Shown here in pieces: positions 1 to 8,040 of a DNA stretch of 64,000 bases. Both the position numbers and the translations under genes were made by a program. Below the pieces are notes generated by a model. That model ran no database searches and was not told the origin of the DNA. It saw only the letters and a list, made by a program, of their open reading frames with translations. The first letter of the stretch is position 1, and every line of letters starts with the position of its first letter. Source of the DNA: Leclercia pneumoniae. Lineage in GTDB: Bacteria > Pseudomonadota > Gammaproteobacteria > Enterobacterales > Enterobacteriaceae. The stretch covers positions 2,046,001-2,110,000 of the forward strand of contig NZ_CP071383.1 of the NCBI RefSeq assembly GCF_017348915.1. Reading direction: 5' to 3'.

Positions 1-387
1 GGCAATCGCGTTTTGATCGTTAAAGGCGGGGTTTTTACGGGCAAGCGCCGGAAAGGCATAGCGCCAGGCGTTGTTAAACTCTGACGCCTGCCAGTCCATC
101 CAGTGCTCAACATTCGCTGCCGCCTGCGCTTCAAGGGGGAGCAGGTCATCGCGGCAGGCTTTGCGCGCCAGATAGCGGCAAATCGAATTGGACTCCCACA
201 GCACGAACCCCTCATCAACAATGACCGGCACCATGGCATTGGGGTTAAGGGCTTTGAACTCAGGCGTTTGGGTTGAGGCAAAACCACTGCCGTAATCTTC
301 CTGAAGATAGTCGATGCCCGCCTCTTCACAGGTCCAGAGCACCTTACGCACATTGATGGATGATTTTTTTCCCAAAATTCTGAGCAT
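1..387 (-). CDS. Glutathione S-transferase family protein (C-terminus beyond window)
   Basis: The N-terminal 129 residues of a cytosolic glutathione S-transferase are present; the gene runs off the left edge. The start MLRILGKKSSINVRKVLW has the thioredoxin-fold beta1 strand and first helix, and the Ser-rich turn at residues 9-11 sits where the GST catalytic Ser or Cys usually lies. NAMVPVIVDE holds the cis-Pro that contacts glutathione, and ESNSICRYLA is the gamma-glutamyl-binding Glu-Ser motif. A strong Shine-Dalgarno (GAGGAGG) precedes the ATG. It lies 17 bp downstream of yajD on the same strand, so the two may be co-transcribed. The substrate cannot be told. The family assignment is firm. 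Confidence 0.88.
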   Translation of the reverse strand, partial: MLRILGKKSSINVRKVLWTCEEAGIDYLQEDYGSGFASTQTPEFKALNPNAMVPVIVDEGFVLWESNSICRYLARKACRDDLLPLEAQAAANVEHWMDWQASEFNNAWRYAFPALARKNPAFNDQNAIA

Positions 388-404
388 GCTGCGAGCCTCC
401 TCGA

Positions 405-752
405 CTATTTTTTCTTGCCAATCATCGCTTTTAAATCGGCAAAGGGATTGTATGTTGCCGCCCCGATATCTTTTTGCGCATCTTCGCCCGCTACTACCGT
501 GGAGCCGTACTGGTCCGCCTCGGTGTATTTCGAGTGTTCATGATCATGGCAAAACAGGCACAGCAACTCCCAGTTGCTGCCATCGGGCGGGTTATTGGTA
601 TGGTCGTGGTCGATATGGTGGACGGTTAATTCGCGCAGGTTGGAGTAGACAAACTCGCGCGAGCAGCGTCCACATACCCAGGGATAAATTTTTAAGGCTT
701 TTTCGCGGTAGCCGCTTTCCAGCTGCGTGTAGTTTTTTGGGATCAGCGCCAT
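405..752 (-). CDS. yajD: YajD, HNH nuclease family protein
   Basis: The 115-residue product matches E. coli YajD in length and in its motifs. A CGRC knuckle (residues 27-30), HHIDHDH (45-51) and CLFCHDHEH (65-73) form a beta-beta-alpha-metal HNH fold with two structural Cys pairs. HNH proteins are usually metal-dependent endonucleases; the role of YajD is not established. The Lys-rich C-terminus (IGKKK) is typical of the family. The GST gene follows on the same strand. In E. coli yajD lies in a different chromosomal region, so this left end of the window is rearranged relative to K-12. Confidence 0.9.
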   Translation of the reverse strand: MALIPKNYTQLESGYREKALKIYPWVCGRCSREFVYSNLRELTVHHIDHDHTNNPPDGSNWELLCLFCHDHEHSKYTEADQYGSTVVAGEDAQKDIGAATYNPFADLKAMIGKKK

Positions 753-873
753 GGCAGATGTTACCTGTGGTAATAAATTTGCTGACCACGATAACCGAAA
801 AGGGGGCAGAAGGAGAATGCTGTGCGGCAGAGAAAACCGCTTTTAATTCACCTTTGCCCACGATGGTGGCTAA

Positions 874-1905
874 TTATCTTCCGGCGAGCTCAGCGCGCAC
901 GATGTCGGCACCTGCGCTTAGGGCAGTGAGTTTGCCGTTGGCAACCCGGCGGGAGAGGGGAGTCATCCCGCAGTTGGTCGAGGGATAAAGTTTATCGGCA
1001 TCAACAAACTGCAGCGCTTTTCGCAACGTATCCGCCACCTCTTCCGGCGTTTCGACCGTATTGGTAGCGACGTCGATTGCCCCGACCATCACTTTTTTAC
1101 CGCGGATCAGTTCGAGCAGATCCATTGGTACGCGCGAGTTATGGCATTCCAGGGAGATAATATCGATGCTGGAGGTTTGCAGTTTAGGGAAGGCCTCTTC
1201 GTATTGTCTCCACTCGGAACCCAGCGTCTGTTTCCAGTCGGTGTTGGCTTTAATGCCATAGCCGTAGCAAATATGCACTGCAGTTTCGCATTTCAGCCCT
1301 TCAACGGCCCTTTCTAATGCCGCGATACCCCAGTCATTCACTTCGTCAAAGAAAACATTAAAAGCAGGTTCATCGAACTGGATAATATCGACGCCAGCCG
1401 CTTCTAACTCTTTCGCTTCCTGATTCAGGATCTTCGCAAATTCCCAGGCCAGCTTTTCGCGGCTTTTATAATGGGCATCGTAAAGCGTATCGATCATGGT
1501 CATCGGGCCGGGCAGGGCCCACTTAATGGGCTTATGGGTTAACTGACGTAAAAAACGGGCATCTTCCACGAAAACCGGTTTTTGGCGCGCAACAGCCCCT
1601 ACCACGGTAGGAACGCTTGCGTCATAGCGGTTACGAATTTTCACGACTTCGCGTTTTTCAAAATCTACGCCGCTCAGGTGTTCAATAAAGGTCGTGACAA
1701 AGTGCTGACGCGTCTGCTCACCATCGCTGACGATATCAATCCCGGCACGGAGTTGATCAAACAGGGCCAGGCTCAACGCATCTTTTTTCCCCTCGATTAA
1801 CTCTTCATTTTGCAATTTCCAGGGGGACCACAGTTTCTCGGGCTCCGCCAGCCAGGAAGGTTTCGGTAAGCTGCCAGCCGTTGAAGTGGGTAGCAAGATT
1901 GTCAT
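874..1905 (-). CDS. mesD: MesD-type folate-independent core methionine synthase
   Basis: The 343-residue protein has only the C-terminal catalytic barrel of cobalamin-independent methionine synthase (MetE); the N-terminal folate-binding half is absent. The MetE zinc-ligand pattern is intact: His211 and Cys213 (HIC), Glu253 (SLEC) and Cys312 (NCGM). The homocysteine-binding end includes TAGSLPKP and IVSDGEQ. Its neighbour 27 bp upstream is a DUF1852 protein. That pairing defines MesD, which was shown genetically to make methionine without 5-methyl-THF or cobalamin but to need the DUF1852 protein and oxygen. The methyl donor is unknown. The assignment to MesD rather than another MetE-like family rests mainly on this neighbour. 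Confidence 0.85.
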   Translation of the reverse strand: MTILLPTSTAGSLPKPSWLAEPEKLWSPWKLQNEELIEGKKDALSLALFDQLRAGIDIVSDGEQTRQHFVTTFIEHLSGVDFEKREVVKIRNRYDASVPTVVGAVARQKPVFVEDARFLRQLTHKPIKWALPGPMTMIDTLYDAHYKSREKLAWEFAKILNQEAKELEAAGVDIIQFDEPAFNVFFDEVNDWGIAALERAVEGLKCETAVHICYGYGIKANTDWKQTLGSEWRQYEEAFPKLQTSSIDIISLECHNSRVPMDLLELIRGKKVMVGAIDVATNTVETPEEVADTLRKALQFVDADKLYPSTNCGMTPLSRRVANGKLTALSAGADIVRAELAGR

Positions 1906-1932
1906 AATAAATCGCCTTGTACTTTCGGTTAA

Positions 1933-2910
1933 TTAAAGAGCGTAATGCGCAGACCACTGCTCAAGAACATGCTTATAGGGTTTGATAAAGTGCTCTTCAG
2001 TAAATTTGCCTTGCTCAATAGCCAGCTGGCTCCGCTCTTCCCGGTCATAAACAATTTTCGTTAATGAGTGATCCTGATGAGTCAGGCTGGGTTGATAGAG
2101 CTGGCCTGCCGCGGAGTTAGCATTGTAAATTTCGGGGCGGTAGATTTTCTGAAAGGTCTCCATCGTACTGATGGTGCCGATCAATTCCGGATTGGTGTAA
2201 TCACGCAGTAAATCACCGGTAAAATAGAAGGCTAACGGCGCGACGCTATTTTTGGGCATGAAATAGCGAACCTGCAGCCCCATTTTATTGAAGTATTGTT
2301 CAGTGAGTGACACGCCATTCTGCGCATATTCATGACCCAGAACCGGATGTTCATTTCCCGTACGGTGATAAATATCTTTACTCGATACACTCAGGCAGAT
2401 CACCGGCGCTTTTTTGAAGTGCGCTTTATACGCGTCTGAATGGATAAAGTGCTTAAAAATATTGCCGTGCAGATCGCCAAAATTGTCCGGAATGCTGAAG
2501 CCGGGCTTGTCTTTGTTGTAATCCAGCAGCACGACGCTGAAGTCATAATCGCGGACATACGAGGAGAAGTTATTCCCCACAATGCCCTCTGTGCGTTCAT
2601 GCGTTTTATGGTCGAGGATCCAGGTTCTCAAAACTTCGATTGCCGGGAAGCTTTCGCCGTTTGGCCCCAGATTCATCTCAACGGAAATAATATCCAGTTC
2701 GATGGAATAGCGATCGCCTTTTGGATTATCCCAGTGCGCCAGGGTATTAAAACGATTATTCATCATCACCAGCGTATTGCGCAGATTCTCCTGACGATTA
2801 TCCCCTCTGGCGAGATTGGCAAAGTTAGTGGTAATACGCGTATTCTCAGAGGGGTTATAGTTCTCATCGAAACGGCTGCTTTTAATCGTGAAGGTGAAAT
2901 CAGTATTCAT
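1933..2910 (-). CDS. mesX: DUF1852 protein, MesD partner (MesX)
   Basis: This 325-residue DUF1852 protein begins MNTDFTFTIKSSRFDENY. It is the first gene of a two-gene operon with mesD. Family members are required with oxygen for MesD-dependent methionine synthesis. The mechanism is unproven; a role in generating or delivering the methyl group is inference. No signal peptide or membrane segment is visible, so it should be cytosolic. It is rich in His, Asp and Tyr (for example SFPAIEV, GNEHPVLGHEY), which would suit a metal site, but I cannot name ligands. A single MetJ-like octamer (TGACGTCC) lies on the coding strand about 20 bp upstream of the start. It is not a tandem array and so is weak evidence for MetJ control. 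Confidence 0.85.
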   Translation of the reverse strand: MNTDFTFTIKSSRFDENYNPSENTRITTNFANLARGDNRQENLRNTLVMMNNRFNTLAHWDNPKGDRYSIELDIISVEMNLGPNGESFPAIEVLRTWILDHKTHERTEGIVGNNFSSYVRDYDFSVVLLDYNKDKPGFSIPDNFGDLHGNIFKHFIHSDAYKAHFKKAPVICLSVSSKDIYHRTGNEHPVLGHEYAQNGVSLTEQYFNKMGLQVRYFMPKNSVAPLAFYFTGDLLRDYTNPELIGTISTMETFQKIYRPEIYNANSAAGQLYQPSLTHQDHSLTKIVYDREERSQLAIEQGKFTEEHFIKPYKHVLEQWSAHYAL

Positions 2911-3145
2911 CGCAATTCGGTATCCTGGACGTCATAAGAAAAGGACATTGAGAAGAGCCTTGACTGTGCGCAAGTTAGCTCAATGCGATCTTCTTGTTAT
3001 TAATTGGTTAATAGGGATATTTTATGCCAGAGCCTTGGGAGGAGTGAAAGCGACTAAATTTCACGACAACATGAGTTCTCTTCATGTTCGGGAGAGGTGT
3101 AGGGTGGTCTCATCCGGACAATGTTTAGCATCAAGGAGAACACGC

Positions 3146-3697
3146 ATGCAGATACCCGCGTTAACCACAGAGCGCTTGCTATTAAAACCGCTGGTCGAGG
3201 ATGATGCCCGGCAAATTCAGCACGCTTTTCCCCGTTGGGAAATTGTGCAGTATCTGGTCTCAACGGTGCCCTGGCCTTACCCCGATAATGGCGCGGAGTA
3301 TTATGTGAATCAGGTTGCCCTCCCTGACGTGGCAAAAGGTATTGCCTGGTTCTGGTCAATCCGCCGCCGTGAAGATCCCGATACGCTTATCGGTCTGATC
3401 TGTTTATATGCTGTGGAGGATAATAACCGGGGCTTTTGGCTGGTCCCGGAATGGCAAGGGCAGGGATATATGCGTGAAGCCAGCGAGGCCGCAACGGATT
3501 ACTGGTTTAATACCTTGAATAAGCCAGTATTACGCGCACCAAAAGCCGTAGGTAATAGCCGCTCAAGGCAAATATCAATTCGAAGCGGTATGCGGCTGAT
3601 TAAAACCGAAAAGAAACAATATGTCAGCGGACTTCTGGACTCTGAAATATGGGAGATTACCCGCGATGAGTGGAATGCCAGGCGTCTATATGGATAA
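3146..3697 (+). CDS. GNAT acetyltransferase, RimJ/RimL type
   Basis: The 183-residue product begins MQIPALTTERLLLKPL, the hallmark N-terminus of RimJ/RimL-type GNAT acetyltransferases. FWLVPEWQGQGYMREAS is the acetyl-CoA pyrophosphate-binding motif A, with a Q-G-x-G-like core. The chosen ATG has AAGGAG 7 bp upstream; the same frame is open further upstream, but the homology starts here. The target is unknown: ribosomal protein N-termini, small amines and antibiotics are all possible in this family. It is transcribed away from mesXD. Confidence 0.82.
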   Translation: MQIPALTTERLLLKPLVEDDARQIQHAFPRWEIVQYLVSTVPWPYPDNGAEYYVNQVALPDVAKGIAWFWSIRRREDPDTLIGLICLYAVEDNNRGFWLVPEWQGQGYMREASEAATDYWFNTLNKPVLRAPKAVGNSRSRQISIRSGMRLIKTEKKQYVSGLLDSEIWEITRDEWNARRLYG

Positions 3698-3836
3698 AGC
3701 GGTAATAAGAAAGTCCCATTACTTCGCTAAATATTCATAATATTTATGATAATGGCCGCGCTATCAGACGATATATCCCTCAACGCCTGAAATTTACGTT
3801 AAGGTAGAGGTTCAATACGCCTGACTGGAGGGGCCT

Positions 3837-4019
3837 ATCCCCAACATCAAGTTTGAATGTCCGGTTTGCACGAGCAAGAGATTCTATTTCACCTCTTTTG
3901 GCGGCTCGTTACATAACCAACCTCATGGTGCAGTGTGCTCCATCTGTGGAACCCGACTCACCACGCATTCATGTGTGCCAAAACTCCGCCGCCGGCGGTG
4001 GCCAAAACAAGTGCCGTAA
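3837..4019 (+). CDS. YmcF/YnfQ-like cold-shock zinc-ribbon microprotein with ATC start
   Basis: This 60-codon frame has no ATG. It opens ATC-CCC-AAC-ATC-AAG after a strong Shine-Dalgarno (GGAGGGG, 3827-3833), and an in-frame TGA lies five codons upstream (3822-3824). The product (I/M)PNIKFECPVC aligns from its first codon with the protein at 42062 (MTNIHFRCPCC). Both share CxxC at residues 8-11, a later Gly-Ala and a second CxxC (34-37 here), forming a zinc ribbon. E. coli YmcF and YnfQ of this family were shown to start at ATT, so an ATC start fits. The C-terminus differs (RRRRWPKQVP, strongly basic). A substituted ATG that killed the gene is the alternative. Confidence 0.62.
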   Translation: MPNIKFECPVCTSKRFYFTSFGGSLHNQPHGAVCSICGTRLTTHSCVPKLRRRRWPKQVP

Positions 4020-4021
4020 AT

Positions 4022-4043
4022 GGAGGCCTCACGAGAGGCCTCT
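4022..4043 (+). terminator. Stem-loop after the YmcF-like gene
   Basis: GGAGGCCTC (4022-4030), loop ACGA, then GAGGCCTCT (4035-4043) form a nearly perfect 9-bp stem, 2 bp after the microprotein stop codon. There is no clear T-run, so it may be a weak terminator or a stabilising 3' structure. Confidence 0.45.
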
Positions 4044-4129
4044 CTGGAACGCCAGCTTCCCCCTCATAAATCATCTCTCCCACATTAAAACCGGTAAAAA
4101 GTTACGGTTTACAGCCGTTCATAACCTAT

Positions 4130-4153
4130 ATAGTATACCCCCCTACAGTATAT
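4130..4153 (+). promoter_or_regulatory. FrmR operator
   Basis: The site reads ATAGTATA, then a run of six C, then TACAGTATAT. Two AGTATA-type arms flank a GC core, as in the E. coli frmRAB operator recognised by FrmR/RcnR-family repressors. It ends immediately upstream of the frmR Shine-Dalgarno (GGAGG, 4154-4158), so bound repressor would block transcription of frmRA. Confidence 0.8.
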
Positions 4154-4162
4154 GGAGGGCGT

Positions 4163-4438
4163 ATGCCGCATTCACCCGAAGATAAAAAACGTGTCCTTAC
4201 CCGCGTTCGCCGCATTCGTGGGCAGGTTGATGCCCTTGAGCGTGCGCTGGAATCCGGGGAGCCCTGCCTGTCCATCCTGCAACAGATTGCCGCGGTGCGC
4301 GGTGCTGCGAACGGGCTGATGGGCGAAATGGTCGAAATTCACCTCAAAGATGAGCTGGTCACGGGTGAAACCACCCCCGACCAGCGGGCAGTACGGATGG
4401 CAGAAGTCGGCCATTTGCTGCGCTCTTATCTAAAATAA
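4163..4438 (+). CDS. frmR: FrmR, formaldehyde-sensing repressor
   Basis: The 91-residue protein is a CsoR/RcnR-family all-helical tetrameric repressor. Pro2 and Cys35, the residues formaldehyde crosslinks in E. coli FrmR to release DNA, are both present (MPHS... and EPCLSILQQ). The basic patch RVLTRVRRIRGQ contacts the operator lying immediately upstream. It is the first gene of frmRA, 29 bp before frmA. The DNA-bound form represses; formaldehyde derepresses the detoxifying dehydrogenase. Confidence 0.95.
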   Translation: MPHSPEDKKRVLTRVRRIRGQVDALERALESGEPCLSILQQIAAVRGAANGLMGEMVEIHLKDELVTGETTPDQRAVRMAEVGHLLRSYLK

Positions 4439-4455
4439 AAATCAGACATCACTAA

Positions 4456-5586
<1,131 letters not shown>

Positions 5587-5592
5587 TTATTC

Positions 5593-5620
5593 TGCCAGCG
5601 GTTTCTGCCGCTGGCATTTC
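5593..5620 (+). terminator. frmRA terminator
   Basis: TGCCAGCGG, loop TTTCTG, CCGCTGGCA gives a perfect 9-bp stem followed by a T-rich tail, 6 bp after the frmA stop codon. Confidence 0.85.
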
Positions 5621-5666
5621 TTTAATAATCTTTTCTAAAGTGTGACGTGGCTGGCGATTTTAGCCA

Positions 5667-5693
5667 TAAGCTAATTCTCTGCCGTGCCGATGA
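5667..5693 (+). promoter_or_regulatory. Sigma-28 (FliA) promoter of the chemoreceptor gene
   Basis: TAAGCTAA (5667-5674), exactly 11 bp, then GCCGATGA (5686-5693) match the class 3 flagellar consensus TAAAGTTT-N11-GCCGATAA in spacing and in most -10 positions. It lies about 55 bp upstream of the ATG at 5747 and downstream of the frmA terminator, so the chemoreceptor is its own flagellar-regulon unit. Confidence 0.75.
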
Positions 5694-5746
5694 CTCTATT
5701 ACGGGCGTGTTTTTTGCGCATCTTACTTATAAGAGAGTCGACGGTC

Positions 5747-7447
5747 ATGGATACTTCATCAACGATGCGGGCGCAACACAAGTTGAGCTTCCTGCATCAC
5801 ATCAGGTTGCTTCCGCTGTTTTCCTCCATTCTCGGCGGCATTATTTTGCTGTTTGCCCTGAGCTCAGGTCTGGCTGGTTATTTCCTGTTACAGGCTGATA
5901 CCGACCAGCAGGACGTGACATCAGAAATCGAAGTGCGCACCGGGTTGTCGAACAGCTCGAACCATCTGCGCACCGCGCGTATTAATATGATCCACGCGGG
6001 TGCGGCCAGCCGTATCGCTGAAATGGAGGCGATGAAGCAAAACATCGCGGAAGCAGAGCGCCGTATTAAGCAGTCGCAAGATAGCTTTAAAATCTATATG
6101 AACCGTGCGGTGCGTACTCCTGCCGACCAGGCGCTGGATAACGATCTCAAAGCACGTTACGAGGCCTATATTAACGGCCTACAGCCGATGCTGAAATTTG
6201 CCAAAAATGGCATGTTTGAAGCCATCATCAATCATGAAAATGAGAGCGCCCGCCCGCTGGATGACGGGTACAACGAAATCTTGCTGAAAGCGATTAAAAT
6301 CCGTACCGATCGCGCGAATCAGCTTGCCGAACAGGCGCATTCCCGTACGCAGCTCGGGCTGATGTTTATGGTGGGTGCCTTCGCGCTGGCGTTGATCTTA
6401 ACCGCCATCACCTTCCTGGTGCTGCGCCGCACGGTAATCAATCCGCTGCAGCGCGCCGCTAATCGTATTGCGCATATCGCCAAAGGCGATCTGACGCTGG
6501 CCGACGACCTGACCGGGCGCAGCGAGATTGGTCGTCTGACGCAGGATCTGCAAACCATGCAGCACTCTCTGGTGAAAACCGTCGGCACCGTGCGTCAGGG
6601 AGCGGAAGAGATTTATCGCGGTACCAGCGAAATTTCCGCCGGCAATACCGATCTCTCCTCCCGTACCGAACAGCAGGCTGCGGCAATCGAAGAGACCGCC
6701 GCCAGCATGGAGCAGCTGACCGCCACCGTGAAACAGAACGCGGACAACGCCCACCACGCCAGCAAGCTGGCGGAAGATGCTTCAGGTAAAGCCAGCCGTG
6801 GCGGCCAGATGGTCTCCGGGGTGGTGAAAACCATGGGTAACATCTCCACCAGCTCGAAGAAAATCTCTGAGATCACCGCGGTGATTAACAGCATTGCCTT
6901 CCAGACCAACATCCTGGCGCTGAACGCGGCGGTAGAGGCGGCGCGTGCCGGTGAACAGGGTCGCGGCTTTGCCGTAGTAGCAAGCGAAGTCCGTACCCTG
7001 GCCAGCCGCAGCGCGAATGCGGCCAAAGAGATTGAAGGGCTGATTAACGAGTCCGTTACCCTGATCGATCAGGGCTCGGGTGAAGTCGTTGCTGCAGGCA
7101 ACACCATGAATGAGATCGTTGAGGCGGTGAAACGCGTCACCGACATCATGCTGGAGATTGCCGCCGCATCCGATGAACAGAGCCGCGGGATTGTGCAGGT
7201 AAGCCAGGCCATTTCCGAGATGGATAAAGTCACCCAGCAGAATGCCTCGCTGGTGGAAGAGGCTTCTGCCGCCGCCGCCTCGCTGGAAGAGCAGGGCGCG
7301 CGTCTGACCGAAGCCGTAGGCGCATTCCGTCTTAACGGCGCGGCGCAAACGCGCAGCAGCACCGCCTTCACCCCCAGCGCGCCATCGACGCCGTTACGCC
7401 CGGCGGCGGTGAACGCCACTTCCAGCGATAACTGGGAAACGTTCTAA
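5747..7447 (+). CDS. Methyl-accepting chemotaxis protein (Tar/Tsr class)
   Basis: This 566-residue transmembrane chemoreceptor has TM1 near residues 19-45 ([20 protein letters not shown]), a periplasmic four-helix ligand domain of Tar type, TM2 ([20 protein letters not shown]), HAMP ([20 protein letters not shown]) and a long signalling coiled coil whose tip reads [20 protein letters not shown]. The last five residues, NWETF, are the CheR/CheB-binding pentapeptide of high-abundance receptors, so it should be self-sufficient in adaptation. The ATG at 5747 is chosen because the sigma-28 promoter would transcribe from about 5700, which excludes the upstream ATG at 5684. The ligand cannot be predicted. 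Confidence 0.93.
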   Translation: MDTSSTMRAQHKLSFLHHIRLLPLFSSILGGIILLFALSSGLAGYFLLQADTDQQDVTSEIEVRTGLSNSSNHLRTARINMIHAGAASRIAEMEAMKQNIAEAERRIKQSQDSFKIYMNRAVRTPADQALDNDLKARYEAYINGLQPMLKFAKNGMFEAIINHENESARPLDDGYNEILLKAIKIRTDRANQLAEQAHSRTQLGLMFMVGAFALALILTAITFLVLRRTVINPLQRAANRIAHIAKGDLTLADDLTGRSEIGRLTQDLQTMQHSLVKTVGTVRQGAEEIYRGTSEISAGNTDLSSRTEQQAAAIEETAASMEQLTATVKQNADNAHHASKLAEDASGKASRGGQMVSGVVKTMGNISTSSKKISEITAVINSIAFQTNILALNAAVEAARAGEQGRGFAVVASEVRTLASRSANAAKEIEGLINESVTLIDQGSGEVVAAGNTMNEIVEAVKRVTDIMLEIAAASDEQSRGIVQVSQAISEMDKVTQQNASLVEEASAAAASLEEQGARLTEAVGAFRLNGAAQTRSSTAFTPSAPSTPLRPAAVNATSSDNWETF

Positions 7448-7469
7448 TCCCATCGCGGTAAGTCGCCAG

Positions 7470-7502
7470 AGGGTTCATGCGTCAGCATGAGCCCTTTTTT
7501 TT
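7470..7502 (+). terminator. Chemoreceptor gene terminator
   Basis: AGGGTTCATGC, loop GTCA, GCATGAGCCCT gives an 11-bp stem (one G-T pair) followed by eight or nine T. Confidence 0.88.
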
Positions 7503-7557
7503 CGACTGTGGTCAGCAACAGCTATGCTCTGTGTAAGAGATGATGAGGAGCGCAAAG

Positions 7558-7998
7558 ATGCAGCTATCAACACAAATTATGCAGGTTGCCAGTATGGCAC
7601 TGCTGGTGGGGGGCTGTTCGTCAGGAGGCAGCGTCGGGATCGGCGGCGTTGGCATTGGCGGCGGCAGTAGCGGGGTGGGCGTCGGGCTCTCGTTTCCGGT
7701 GGGCGGCAGTACGGCGGATAACGATGCCCTGGCAGATTGCGAGGGAGACGTTTACCGGATCACCCCACGCTATCCGCAGCAGGCCGCGGCGCAGCAGTTT
7801 TCGGGCCGGGTCACGGTGTCATTCAACGTCAAGCTGAACGGGCGAGCAGCAGACTACAACGCGGCAGGAGATAAGGCCTTCTTCGAGGAGACGAAACGCG
7901 CCGTGCTTCGCAGCTGCTGGCCAGAGGGGGTAAGACAGAATCTGGTGGTGAGCTACAGCAATGGCAAAGAGGTTATCTGGCAGGAGAACTCGCTGTAA
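7558..7998 (+). CDS. Small lipoprotein with TonB-C-like domain
   Basis: The 146-residue product has a signal sequence ending LLVGGC, giving a lipobox with Cys20. A 35-residue linker made almost only of Gly, Ser and Val follows. The folded part carries PRYPQQAAAQQFSGRVTVSF, the signature of the TonB C-terminal / energy-transducer fold, and two Cys that may form a disulfide. TonB-C domains bind TonB boxes or cell-envelope partners, but no membrane anchor or ExbBD neighbour is present here. The ATG at 7558 has a good GAGGAG. In-frame ATGs at 7540 and 7543 would add a charged MMRSAK that suits a signal peptide better, so the start is open. Function unknown. Confidence 0.72.
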   Translation: MQLSTQIMQVASMALLVGGCSSGGSVGIGGVGIGGGSSGVGVGLSFPVGGSTADNDALADCEGDVYRITPRYPQQAAAQQFSGRVTVSFNVKLNGRAADYNAAGDKAFFEETKRAVLRSCWPEGVRQNLVVSYSNGKEVIWQENSL

Positions 7999-8025
7999 AA
8001 AAACCGGCCACAAAGGTGGCCGGTT
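7996..8025 (-). terminator. gcd terminator
   Basis: AACCGGCCAC, loop, GTGGCCGGTT is a perfect 10-bp stem. On the minus strand it is followed by a run of seven T, 15 bp after the gcd stop codon. It overlaps the end of the convergent lipoprotein gene and may serve both directions. Confidence 0.85.
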
Positions 8026-8040
8026 GCGGGTTGAAACGGG

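Noticed and set aside
314-988. 224-codon plus-strand frame across the GST/yajD region
   Set aside because: Opposes two well-supported genes and contains no domain.
2929-2936. MetJ box upstream of mesX
   Set aside because: Only one octamer with 6 of 8 matches; MetJ needs tandem repeats.
2440-2937. Plus-strand frame opposite mesX
   Set aside because: Shadow of a conserved DUF1852 gene.
3853-4185. 110-codon plus-strand frame overlapping the YmcF-like gene and frmR start
   Set aside because: No Shine-Dalgarno; it cuts across the zinc-ribbon frame and the FrmR operator.
5647-5898. 83-codon frame at the chemoreceptor start
   Set aside because: Different frame from the chemoreceptor, spans the sigma-28 promoter and shows no homology.
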